The notes under the pieces are model-generated. The model worked only from the letters and a program-made list of their open reading frames with translations. It was not told the origin of the DNA and ran no database searches. From Symbiodinium natans (lineage: Eukaryota; Sar; Dinophyceae; Suessiales; Symbiodiniaceae), in assembly GCA_905221605.1 (NCBI GenBank), contig CAJNDS010000924.1, positions 719,709 to 783,708 on the forward strand: a DNA stretch of 64,000 nucleotides, read 5' to 3'. The position numbers and the translations under genes were made by a program. Below, piece by piece: positions 9,367-17,156 of this stretch (position 1 is its first letter; every line of letters begins with the position of its first letter).

Positions 9367-12300
9367 CTGAATAGCATATTATCATATACAATTTACATAA
9401 TACTAAATATAAATAAATGAATAACTGTATATATATTTATATCTGTTTATATAAGAGCACATGATTTATATCCAGCCTTTGAAAACATAGAAATGCTGCT
9501 ATTTACAGTATTTGCAGTGTCTGACAACGCAGAAATGCTGTCATTTACAGGATCTGAAGCCTCTGAAAACACAGAAATGCTGCTATTGAATGCCCTTCGC
9601 TGCAGCGTCTGAGAAACCAGAAATGCTGCTATATACATTTTATGTCAGAAATACTGCTACGTACAGTATTTGCAGCCAACGCAACGCAGAAATTCTGCTA
9701 TTTACAGTACTTGAAAGCCTCTGACTACGTAGAAATGCTGCTATTTGCAGTATTGGAAGCCGCTGACAATACAGAAATGCTGCAATTTACAGTCTTGGAA
9801 GCTTCTGACAACGCAGAAATGCTGCTATTTACAGTATTTGCAGCCTCTGACAACGCAGAAATGCTGCTATTTACAGTATTTGCAGCCTCTCTAAACGCAG
9901 AAATGCTGCTATTTACAGCATTTGCGAAGCCAAGCTGAGCCACACCTTAAAAAAAAAAAAAAAAACAAAACGTCCGAGCCACACCTTTACAACAAAAACA
10001 GCCGGAGCTTCTGGTATTGTGGGCTGTGGCTGCGGCGAACTCCCCGTGCACACTGCACTGTGACTTTAGGACTTGGCCTACAGTAGTTTGAGCCAGGCGT
10101 CTTCGTCTAAGGACTCATCCTTGAATCGCATTAAGGACCCTTTCACACTTCAGGCACATTCCTCGCTGAGTAGGGGCGTTGGAGTATCACTGGAGTCTTT
10201 GGAGATCCATGAGCTTAACGTACGAGAGTGGTCTACTACTCTCATTCCTTGATGCTACACTAGGTGAACCTGAAAATGCTAGAGCCTCCTAGTTGTTCCT
10301 GCGTCACCCTTGTCCTGGACTGGTTGCCTATCCGCGAAACGCAGGCCTAGATGCTGGAGTCAAAGTTCTAATTCTGGCGTTTGGAAGCCTCAGGCCTACA
10401 CCCTAAACCCTCAACCCTAAACCCTCAACCCCAAACCCTAAACCCTAAACCCCAAACCCTAAACCCTAAACCACCACCCCAAAAAAGAGCCAACTGAACC
10501 CTGACAGTCTAGCAGGCAGAAGGAAGGCGCACCCCCAGACTGCTACGGGCCCGAGGCGTCTGCCCTTACGAAGGGTCTGTGGCTTCGCTTGCGTTTGGTC
10601 TTGGGGCGACGCAGACATGTGAGCTACTCTACGGGTCATGAGTCGCCTTAAGGGTTTAAGGGTCTAGGGTTGAGGGCTTGGGGTTTAGGGTTTGGGGTTT
10701 GGGGTTTAGGGTTTAGGGTTTAGGGTTTAGGAGTGCAGCTATGTAATCGCAGTCATTGTTGCCCATGAGCCTTCAAGCAGGTAAGGTTCGGAGAGGAGTT
10801 TCACCAGAGTGTAGGAGAACCAGTTTCGGATGGGTTCGCGGTACGTATGGGGGTTTACGATATTAGAGGTACCTTCTTGGGGTGGTAAGGGAATCCTATT
10901 GTGCTTCTTTTCTAGAAGTTTCTGAGAAATCCCTCATGAAGCCATCTTTACATATCGTTTTGCCCTAACCCTAAACCCTAAACCCTAAGCCCCAACCCTA
11001 AACCATTTAAACCCTTTAAACCCTTTCAACCCTTTAAACCCTATAAACCCTTTAAACCCTTTCAACCGTTTAAACCGTTTAAACCCTTTAACCCCTAAAC
11101 TGAACTCTACACCGACTACTTGGGTCAGAATCACTCAGAGCGACACCCCTGTTTTGTCACGGCACCTGGGCCATGAGAAGGGCACGTGCGTAGCTTTAAA
11201 GTCGTGTGCTGCGAATCGTGCAAAACAGCTCTGAGGCCCTAAACCCCCAAAAGAGCCCATTACCCCTTTGATGAGACATCTACTTTAGATCATTTTAAAG
11301 AATCCCCGTAGAAATTCAGGTAAATATGCCTTAATTCAGGGGCATTTGGCTCTTTGGGCCCCCCCCAAACCCCAAACCCCAAGCTACTTGAAGGTTCATG
11401 GTACTTACTAACCAATTATAACTGGGCTTATACCCCTACTTACAATTGGGATAACCCCTATAAGGCCCTTTAGGGGTATTCTAAGTAGGGTCGTAAGTAC
11501 AGTTATAATTTGTTAGTAAGTACCATGAACCTTCAAGTAGCCAAGGTTGCCCCCGGGCAGCAAAGTGCGCATCGAGTTCGACGTGGAGCCCACCGACAAG
11601 TATGGCCGACAACTCGTCTATGTCTACAGGCTTCGGCGAAATACCACGATATCCGTGGCATGTAGCCCTTAACTAACATCACTTACCCAAATGTATTAAT
11701 ATAAGATATGATGGTGAGTGGACCTGAAATTTCGATCCTCTCGAGTCCATGATGCGGCTGTCCGGCATTTCGTTCGGAACATTGGGGTCATATTAGCTTC
11801 GGTGCAGGCAGCGAGTGCTCGGGCTCAAAAGAGAGAGAGAGAGAGAGAGAAGCAGACATCGGGTCAAAGTTGCATTCTTACGTCCCCGAATCTTGTTCGA
11901 GGCTAGGGTCAAAGTATCTGATGCATCCGGCACATCTTCAGGCCTAGTGCGGGCTTTGGCATGTCGTCGGCCTATCTTCGCATTGTCCTCCCATGAGGAG
12001 TGCAGATGACCTTTTCATCAACAGCGAGTTGGTGAAGACGGGTGCTGCAAGGTGCGATTGGGGGTTCATGGGTCTGAGCCGCAACAGTTTACAGCACGCA
12101 GGGTCGCTGCCTACCCCTGAAACTCTACACCTTAACGCCTGAAAGGACCCTAAACCTCATCTTTTGAGCCATATCACAGCAAACCCTGAAATTCCTGAAA
12201 CTTCAAAAGCCCTAAACCCTAAACCCTATAGCCAGTGCTTTCCGGAATGAGTCCCTGCAACGTGGCCTGAGTGTCAGCCAGGCGGGTGGCCACAAAAACT

Positions 12301-12560
12301 AACAAAAGCTGGAATGCGCTGGTGCTTGAAAGCTCCTCCCAGCCGGGAGGACTGCATCATTGCTAGAAAAGATTTAGGACCAAAACCACGAACAAAACGC
12401 GAACACACACACACACACACAAAAGAAGAAGAAGAAGCATACTTCCCCCCCCCCTCCTCCCAATTACAGTGAGACAGGCGCTTGCGAGTTTTGCCAAACG
12501 TGCGCTATGATGACCTGTTCACGAAGCTGGACTGGCAGCTTCTTCGTGACAAGTTGCCAG
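7738..12560 (+). CDS. Thermonuclease (SNase-like) domain gene, six exons recognised
   Basis: Six short exons (7738-7773, 8015-8082, 10516-10569, 11546-11637, 12006-12051, 12478-12560) join with consistent phases (0, 2, 2, 1, 2, 1) into a staphylococcal-nuclease fold. In order: VVNVIDGDT (first beta strand, Ca-binding Asp), [10 protein letters not shown] (catalytic Arg and Glu; the staphylococcal Asp40 position is Asn, as in many homologues), [27 protein letters not shown] (second catalytic Arg in YGRQ), [13 protein letters not shown], and [11 protein letters not shown]. Members are Ca-dependent phosphodiesterases that cut DNA and RNA. N-terminal exons probably lie upstream (6127-6992) and further exons downstream; neither gene end is known. 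Donors used: GC, GC, GA, GA, GT. Junctions are homology-guided, not transcript-proven. Confidence 0.85.
7965..8013 (-). repeat. CCCTAAA array merging into a splice acceptor
   Basis: The array runs into CCCTAAACAG at 8014, which is the predicted acceptor of SNase exon 2. The last unit thus differs from a telomere unit only by the AG needed for splicing. Confidence 0.85.
8015..8082 (+). CDS. SNase exon 2 (core catalytic motif)
   Basis: Begins VKLKKAGRC and continues [13 protein letters not shown]. Ends in phase 2 at CCGAG|GCACAC, a GC donor. Joins exon 1 as IDGDT-VKL, the usual spacing. Confidence 0.88.
8140..8194 (+). repeat. TTTAGGG array
   Basis: Eight units inside the 2.4-kb intron between SNase exons 2 and 3. 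Another array of eight or nine units lies at 8403-8458. Confidence 0.92.
8496..8995. repeat. Tandem repeat of about 100 bp with C/G-run hairpins
   Basis: Four to five units, each with ATGCAAGCATTGAGTTTGCA, a G-run/CTGCG/C-run hairpin, and a GCTTGCTTCAAAGCATATGA segment. The same family occurs in opposite orientation at 49095-49515. All predicted ORFs are repeat translations. Confidence 0.85.
9002..9372. repeat. ATATAC / AT microsatellite
   Basis: Long ATATAC hexanucleotide and AT dinucleotide repeats. Tyr/Ile/Met ORFs here are artefacts. Confidence 0.95.
9470..9935. repeat. 42-bp minisatellite, open on both strands
   Basis: Tandem units centred on GCAGAAATGCTGCTATTTAC with TATTTGCAGCCTCTGACAAC. 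Because the best-kept units are 42 bp (14 codons), the plus strand is open from 9642 to 9938 with repeated [14 protein letters not shown] and the minus strand is open as well. No splice context or start supports a gene. Confidence 0.8.
9946..10396. other. Unique intronic DNA, nothing recognised
   Basis: A poly-A run at 9950-9966 followed by about 400 bp of unique sequence. I found no exon-like frame flanked by credible splice sites. Confidence 0.5.
10398..10477 (-). repeat. Degenerate CCCTAAA array
   Basis: CCCTAAA, CCCTCAA and CCCCAAA variants directly upstream of SNase exon 3. Confidence 0.85.
10516..10569 (+). CDS. SNase exon 3 (CYGPEAS motif)
   Basis: After GTCTAGCAG, in phase 2, reads [18 protein letters not shown]. 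This is the family segment linking the catalytic strand to the next one. The GA donor (CTTAC|GAAGGG) leaves phase 2. Confidence 0.88.
11243..11362. mobile_element. Family-2 palindromic element
   Basis: CCAAAAGAGCCCATTACCCC at the left is the inverse of GGGGCATTTGGCTCTTTGGG at the right. Confidence 0.7.
11384..11542. mobile_element. Family-1 palindromic element next to an exon
   Basis: A well-preserved copy of about 157 bp. CTACTTGAAGGTTCATGG at the left is matched by CCATGAACCTTCAAGTAG at the right. Its right end lies only 5 bp from the start of SNase exon 4, so the element forms the 3' end of that intron. Confidence 0.85.
11546..11637 (+). CDS. SNase exon 4 (YGRQL motif)
   Basis: Reads [20 protein letters not shown] then [10 protein letters not shown]. 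The Arg of YGRQ matches the family's second catalytic arginine. The acceptor is CCAAG|G. The chosen GA donor at 11638 keeps frame with exon 5; a GC donor at 11630 is the alternative. Confidence 0.88.
11828..11850. repeat. GA dinucleotide run
   Basis: Short (GA)n tract in the intron between SNase exons 4 and 5. The rest of 11638-12005 shows no exon. Confidence 0.85.
12006..12051 (+). CDS. SNase exon 5 ([13 protein letters not shown])
   Basis: After GAGTGCAG, in phase 1, encodes [15 protein letters not shown], the conserved turn and helix that usually reads FVNAELVxxG. Canonical donor GCAAG|GTGCGA. Confidence 0.85.
12478..12560 (+). CDS. SNase exon 6 (PNVRYDDLF)
   Basis: After GAGACAG, in phase 2, reads [20 protein letters not shown] and LLRDKLP. 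The family consensus here is PPNVKYxxxF. Exon ends at the GT donor 12561, or possibly at a GA donor at 12548. Confidence 0.85.
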
Positions 12561-12636
12561 GTTGATTTTCTGGGCTTCGCACGGTCTTTTCGGGTTGGGT
12601 TGGTGTGCCCCACGAAGAAAGAATGCCAACAGCGTT

Positions 12637-12747
12637 GCCCAAAGAGCCCATACCCCTTACAAGAAGGAAGACACCATCATATTATTCAGGATCCCTACGT
12701 AAATTGAGGTAGTTTCCTCATTAAGGGGGTGTTGGGCTCCTTGGGTA
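12637..12747. mobile_element. Family-2 palindromic element
   Basis: TTGCCCAAAGAGCCCATACC at the left versus GTGTTGGGCTCCTTGGGTA at the right. Confidence 0.75.
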
Positions 12748-13062
12748 CTTCCCCGCTCAGACATCCAGCACCCCACAGCACGCACCGACCCCCCCCCCAC
12801 CCACCCCCCGGCCCCCGCACCCAGCCCCCTGACGTTTTCGTTTTTGGGTTTAGGGTTTGGGGACATCCCCCACACCCCCTTGAGCTCATTCGGCCTTAAG
12901 GGTGCGCTCATGTTCTTTTGGCCTTTCCAGCATTCCCTCAATTCTTTCGGAGTAACATCGAGACTTTGGTGTGTCTCCCTTGAGAATAGTACCCCGCCCT
13001 AGTATATTACCGATTAAGAACTGCTAGTATAAGGGGGAAGGTCTCAATCCTTCCGATCCCTT

Positions 13063-13141
13063 TTGCCTGCAGTTCCTTCCTGTACCCCTTCCGACGCATG
13101 TTCTTAGTCCCGTACCAATGGAGAAAGAGCGCCAGTGGCCT
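13063..13141 (+). CDS. Possible exon, unknown protein
   Basis: After GCCTGCAG one frame reads SFLYPFRRMFLVPYQWRKSA up to a telomere-like array. It could belong to the region between SNase and RsmE. No domain recognised. Confidence 0.3.
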
Positions 13142-13321
13142 CCCTATAGGGTTTAGGGTTTAGGGTTTAGGGTTAGTGTTTTGCCATTTGCAACCAGAGG
13201 GTTAGCGATGTCGAAGTGATGCAGACCCGGAGAAGGCTCCAGAAGTAGAGCGGCCCGAAGGTGGGCCCGTCCATGACAACAGGCGGAACTTGATTACATT
13301 CTGGCAGGGTTTAGGCTTTAC

Positions 13322-13415
13322 CCAGAGGCTCCTGTGTAGTACCTTTTTTGGGGTAGCATACGAGAATCCCCTATAACTACCCCAAAAAGGAACTACATTG
13401 GAGCCTTTGGGTAGG
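13322..13415. mobile_element. Palindromic element, family 6
   Basis: CCAGAGGCTCCTGTGTAGTA and the inverse TACATTGGAGCCTTTGGGTA flank a palindromic core. A related copy lies at 21045-21160. Confidence 0.65.
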
Positions 13416-13561
13416 CTTTGGGCTTTGGGCTTTAGGCTTTGTGTGGGAAAGAGGAAGCAACCTCAGGGTTGAAGTACAACTTGGAGGTTCATGGGTACTT
13501 CTACCTCCAATTGTAAGGTTTAACTTCAGGTTGAACCAGGGTTTAGGATTTAGGGTTTAAA

Positions 13562-13646
13562 GTAGGGAACGAGGGAACTAGGGCGCTACATATATCCTTT
13601 CAGGGATTATATAGGGCTAGGGTACCTCATTGCCTCATTCCCTACA
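13562..13646. mobile_element. Palindromic element, family 5
   Basis: GTAGGGAACGAGGGAAC versus TGCCTCATTCCCTAC. Other copies at 15459-15534 and 18494-18590. Confidence 0.65.
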
Positions 13647-13856
13647 AAGAACCAGCCAGTTCAAGGTTGCTGGTCGGGGTAACAAGCCGCGGCTTACCAT
13701 TGCAGTCCCCCGCTTGACGCCCAAACATGTACCGGAGTAGGGTTTGGGGTTTAGGGTTTAGGGTTTGGGGTTCGGGGTTTATGGACTGTCCGCAGTCAGG
13801 CCCAGGCGGCAAGACATGGGGTATTACGATCCCTACATATTCGCGAAGGTTAACCT

Positions 13857-14135
13857 TTAGTTCTCGAGGCTACTGAGCAAGTAACGAAGCAACACTTTCA
13901 GGGCCGCCATCCGGAATGGCACCAGGCAGGCACCGTTTTGCAGAGCGTGATGCGCAAATCTTGGCTGCAAATCTCGAACCAAAAGTTCTGAGTCTCGTGC
14001 TCTCTGATCTATCACCAGGAGACTGATGCTCGAACCACTCGTGTGGGATTGCCCCTGGGTTGCATGTCCGGACTGTGGCTCCCTAGACCCCATCAGATAG
14101 ATATTTCCGGACTTGTTGGGTGAAAATCCTGGCAA
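13857..14135 (-). other. Long minus-strand open frame, no recognised domain
   Basis: A 92-codon open frame (starts MPGFSPNKSGNIYLMGSREP) in a unique island. No motif is recognisable, and it lies between plus-strand exons, so I treat it as probable intronic DNA. Confidence 0.2.
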
Positions 14136-14169
14136 GCCCTACTCGGGAAGCTTGCCCAAAAAGAAAAAC

Positions 14170-14266
14170 ACCTCTTTATTCAGGAATAGACCTTAATTTA
14201 TAATTGCGATCCTTAACATGATTTAAGTATATACTCCTTAATACAGGGATATTGGGCTCTTTGGGA
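14170..14266. mobile_element. Family-2 palindromic element
   Basis: Core with AATAGACCTTAATTTATAAT, right end ATATTGGGCTCTTTGGGA. The left end is truncated. Confidence 0.6.
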
Positions 14267-14318
14267 TGGGGACGGAAGGTAACGGGGATCCAAGGTGTGA
14301 GGGTTTTCTTGCTCAGAG

Positions 14319-14360
14319 GCGACTGGCGTGAGCTTGCTACAGCAGGCTGCGCTACCTGGA
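14319..14360 (+). CDS. Probable exon (ATGVSLLQQAALPG)
   Basis: Fourteen codons between GCTCAGAG and GGA|GTTTAATG. The following 146-nt intron is a family-1 palindromic element, and the frame resumes in phase 0 at 14507. Protein not recognised. Confidence 0.45.
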
Positions 14361-14506
14361 GTTTAATGATACTTGTAAACCAGTTGAAGCCTGTCATTGC
14401 TTTTAACCCACTTACAAGCCTGTTAAGTGCCCGAACATGGCTATTTTCGGGTGACAAGTACAGTTATTGGCTTAAGAAGTACCATGAACCGACGAATCCG
14501 CTAGAG
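14361..14506. mobile_element. Family-1 element acting as a whole intron
   Basis: The stretch between two in-phase exon candidates starts with GT, ends with AGAG, and contains only the diverged family-1 palindrome: GATACTTGTAAACC on the left, GTACCATGAACC on the right, and the family core CCCACTTACAAGCC. Confidence 0.5.
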
Positions 14507-14570
14507 TTGCAGCAGCGCAGCTTAGATGTTTGTCTGAAAATGCCCGAAGCATGCCCAGCAGACTTCAATA
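14507..14570 (+). CDS. Probable exon after a palindromic intron
   Basis: Reads LQQRSLDVCLKMPEACPADF in phase 0 and ends at AATA|GCCACC, a GC donor. Function unknown. Confidence 0.4.
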
Positions 14571-14744
14571 GCCACCCTAAACCCTAAACCCCAAACCCAC
14601 ATGGCCCTTTAACATGGTCCCTTACGATCTTTAAAGGTTTCTGAGGTATGGGCCCTTGGGTTGTATAGGGTGTATGAGGGGTATAGAAGGGGTTCCCCAT
14701 TTAAGGGCCAATACTATGGGAAAACGAAAGGGTCCGAACCCTAA

Positions 14745-14821
14745 AGCCTAAACCCTAAAGCCTAAACCCTAAACCCTAAACCCTAAACCCTAAACCCTAA
14801 ACCCTAAACCCTAAACCCTGA
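14745..14821 (-). repeat. CCCTAAA array
   Basis: CCCTAAAG and CCCTAAA units, about ten in total. Confidence 0.92.
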
Positions 14822-14838
14822 ACCTCAACTACGATCAG

Positions 14839-14920
14839 GTGGAAGGCTTGCCCTGCCGGGTCTGTGGCACCTCTCACGGCCAAGCCTCTCCTGGACATCA
14901 AGGACTTGGCATACGTCAGA
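14839..14920 (+). CDS. Probable exon, unknown protein
   Basis: After CGATCAG, in phase 2, reads WKACPAGSVAPLTAKPLLDI then KDLAYVR, ending at a canonical donor AGA|GTAGAAGTAA. It joins in phase 0 to 15163. It may belong to the SNase gene or a separate gene before RsmE. Confidence 0.5.
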
Positions 14921-14952
14921 GTAGAAGTAAGGGTTTGGGGGGCATGCATTTA

Positions 14953-15045
14953 GGGTTTAGGGTTTAGGCTTTAGGCTTTAGGCTTTAGGCTTTAGGCTTT
15001 AGGCTTTAGGCTTTAGGCTTTAGGCTTTAGGCTTTAGGCTTTAGG
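14953..15045 (+). repeat. TTTAGGC variant array
   Basis: About ten homogeneous TTTAGGC units bounded by ordinary TTTAGGG units. This is a single-base variant amplified in tandem. Confidence 0.9.
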
Positions 15046-15162
15046 GCAAAATAGTACCCCATTCGACTAGTGGGTCATTCTTAGGCACCCTTGAAGGGAT
15101 CTACTTTCTGGATCCTCCCTGAACCCTAAACCCTAGCCCTAAACCCTAAACCCTAAACCCAG

Positions 15163-15258
15163 GGTTTAGAAGTTGAGTACCTGGACCAGCAAAAGCCCGC
15201 TGGTTTGGCAGGGCTCCAAGCCGCGAAGGCGGTAGAGGGACCTCTGAAACAAACAGCC
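15163..15258 (+). CDS. Probable exon, unknown protein
   Basis: After AACCCAG, in phase 0, reads GLEVEYLDQQKPAGLAGLQA then AKAVEGPLKQTA, ending at GCC|GTTTTT. The first bases (GGTTTA) look like part of a telomere-type unit, so the exon edge may have been recruited from repeat DNA. Confidence 0.5.
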
Positions 15259-15458
15259 GTTTTTTTTTTTTTTTTTTCCGTCTCGGGGTACTGAAAGCCC
15301 ATGGTTTCATGATCGTTTTTCGATGAAAGCAGGTAATTCACCTTCCCCCACCCAGTCCCCCCTCTTTAAACCAAAGCAACAAGACGAAGCCTGAAGCCCT
15401 AAAGTGGCCCCAAAACCTTGAGGATACAGTGCCATCATTCTTACTGTTAGTTAAAAGT

Positions 15459-15534
15459 TAGCAGGGAATGAGGGAATCCGGGCCCTTTATGTACCCTTTG
15501 AGGGATCATATGGGGTACCTCATTCCCCTATTCC
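15459..15534. mobile_element. Palindromic element, family 5
   Basis: AGCAGGGAATGAGGGAATCC versus GTACCTCATTCCCCTATTCC. Directly followed by a family-1 element. Confidence 0.65.
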
Positions 15535-15535
15535 C

Positions 15536-15682
15536 TTCTTGGAGGTTCATGGTGCGTATTAACCAATTATAACTGTACTTATCACTGTACTTATAACTAC
15601 ATTAGGGCACTTAAGGGGCTTATAAGTGGGTTATACGTACAGTTATAGTTCGCGAGTAAGTATCATGAACCTCCAAGTAAGC
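15536..15682. mobile_element. Family-1 palindromic element
   Basis: A full-length copy. CTTCTTGGAGGTTCATGG on the left and TATCATGAACCTCCAAGTA on the right are inverted. Confidence 0.85.
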
Positions 15683-16132
15683 CCTCAACCCTAAACCCTA
15701 AACCCTAAATGAGCCCTCCTTTGTACTAACCGACAGTCAGCATTGGGGGCCTAGGCGCGGGACTCTTCCGTCGAGCCTTGTTGTGCTTGGTGCAGTTTTC
15801 GGCTTCTCGCAGACCGGGGAAGACTGGCGTGCCTAGGAGTTAGGGGTTTAGGGTTTAAGGTTTAGGGTTTAGGGTTAGGATTTGCGGAGAGAGCCCACAG
15901 CGCAGCATGATCATCTGTCGGATTGCTTAATCTTCATCTCATGGGGCTACGATAGATCCGTGCGCAATGAAAGTCTAGGCGAATCCTTCCTTGCAGTTAT
16001 TCCTACGGTATATGTCGTCCACAAAGTGTTACTGAAGCGTTGGTTAGCTGTTTTGCCTCTTTATTCGGCACTCTCAAGTAGTCAAGTAGACGTACCGGAC
16101 ATGGAATAGACCATGGTTTGCTCACAGTTGCC
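15683..16132. other. Upstream region of the RsmE gene
   Basis: Short telomere-like tracts at 15685-15708 and 15843-15875, then unique DNA. A 75-codon ORF (15882-16109) has no recognisable domain. TTTGCTCACAG at 16117-16127 ends 5 bp before the RsmE ATG and would suit a spliced-leader trans-splicing acceptor, as used by dinoflagellate mRNAs. Confidence 0.4.
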
Positions 16133-16441
16133 ATGAACTTAGTCCTGCTGCTCTACGACGAGGTGGAGGAGATAAATGCCACTGGATCCGTCCTCTTGCC
16201 CACCACGGACCGTCGTGCACGACACATTGCAACTGTGTTAAAGCCAAAGCCCGGCGCAACAATCCGCGTTGGCTGCGTGGGAGTCGGTGTGGGGCGCGCG
16301 AGCGTGTGCATTTTGGAGGATGGGCAAGTTCGACTAAGTCCGGCTGCCAGCAATGACACCGACGCAGCTGGCCGGCTTTGCTTGTCGGCGTTGCCTCCCC
16401 ACCCGCACGTGGAGTTGCTTTTGGCCATGCCTCGTCCAAAG
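16133..16441 (+). CDS. RsmE exon 1 (PUA-like domain)
   Basis: 103 codons from the ATG to CCAAAG|GCGCCG (GC donor). Begins MNLVLLLYDEVEE and ends LLLAMPRPK. The longest exon of the window. Confidence 0.9.
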
Positions 16442-17121
16442 GCGCCGGGGCTCGCGGGCATGAGAGCTAGCATGAAGTTGGACCGACTTTCGTGACATTC
16501 ACCCTTTTGGGCCAGAATGAACTTCCCAGATGCAAGACCATCACAAAGCCTTTGCTAGCCGCTCCTTTTTTTGGCTACGGTGGGGTCCCTTTCATAGTTC
16601 GAAAGACACGTGAAATGCAGACTTTACTTGGTTAGTACAAAACTTATAGGATCCTTGCGGGCGGGGGGCTCAAGGGGGTATGTAACCCAATGCTCTCTAC
16701 TACTCCCCGCTACCCCCAAGGCTCCCTAAGCCTCCCCAAGGTTTATTAGGTACCTACTACCCATGACACAGCTCCTTCAGGACTCTACAACTGTAAGGGT
16801 CGTTACATTGTCCTCAATTGGGGAACCCTTATATACCCCTTACATATACCCTATACGGCCCAAGGGCTCATACTTCAGAACCCTCAGCAGAGGTACGGGG
16901 CCATATTGAGGGACCATGTAACTACCCTTGGACTACAACTCCCCTAAACTTTAAACCATAAAACCCTAAACCCTATAGACCCGACTTCCTGAACCCTAAA
17001 CCCTAAAACCCTACATCCCCTGGTGCACAGGTTATGATGAGGCTCTGGTCGGTGCTGGCACAGCTTGGCTTGCGCCGCATCGTGCTGACCAACGCTTGGC
17101 GCGTGGAAACTCTGGCCGGGA

Positions 17122-17156
<35 letters not shown>

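Noticed and set aside
15882-16109. 75-codon ORF before the RsmE start
   Set aside because: No recogn​isable motif, not in frame with the RsmE exon, and no splice support.
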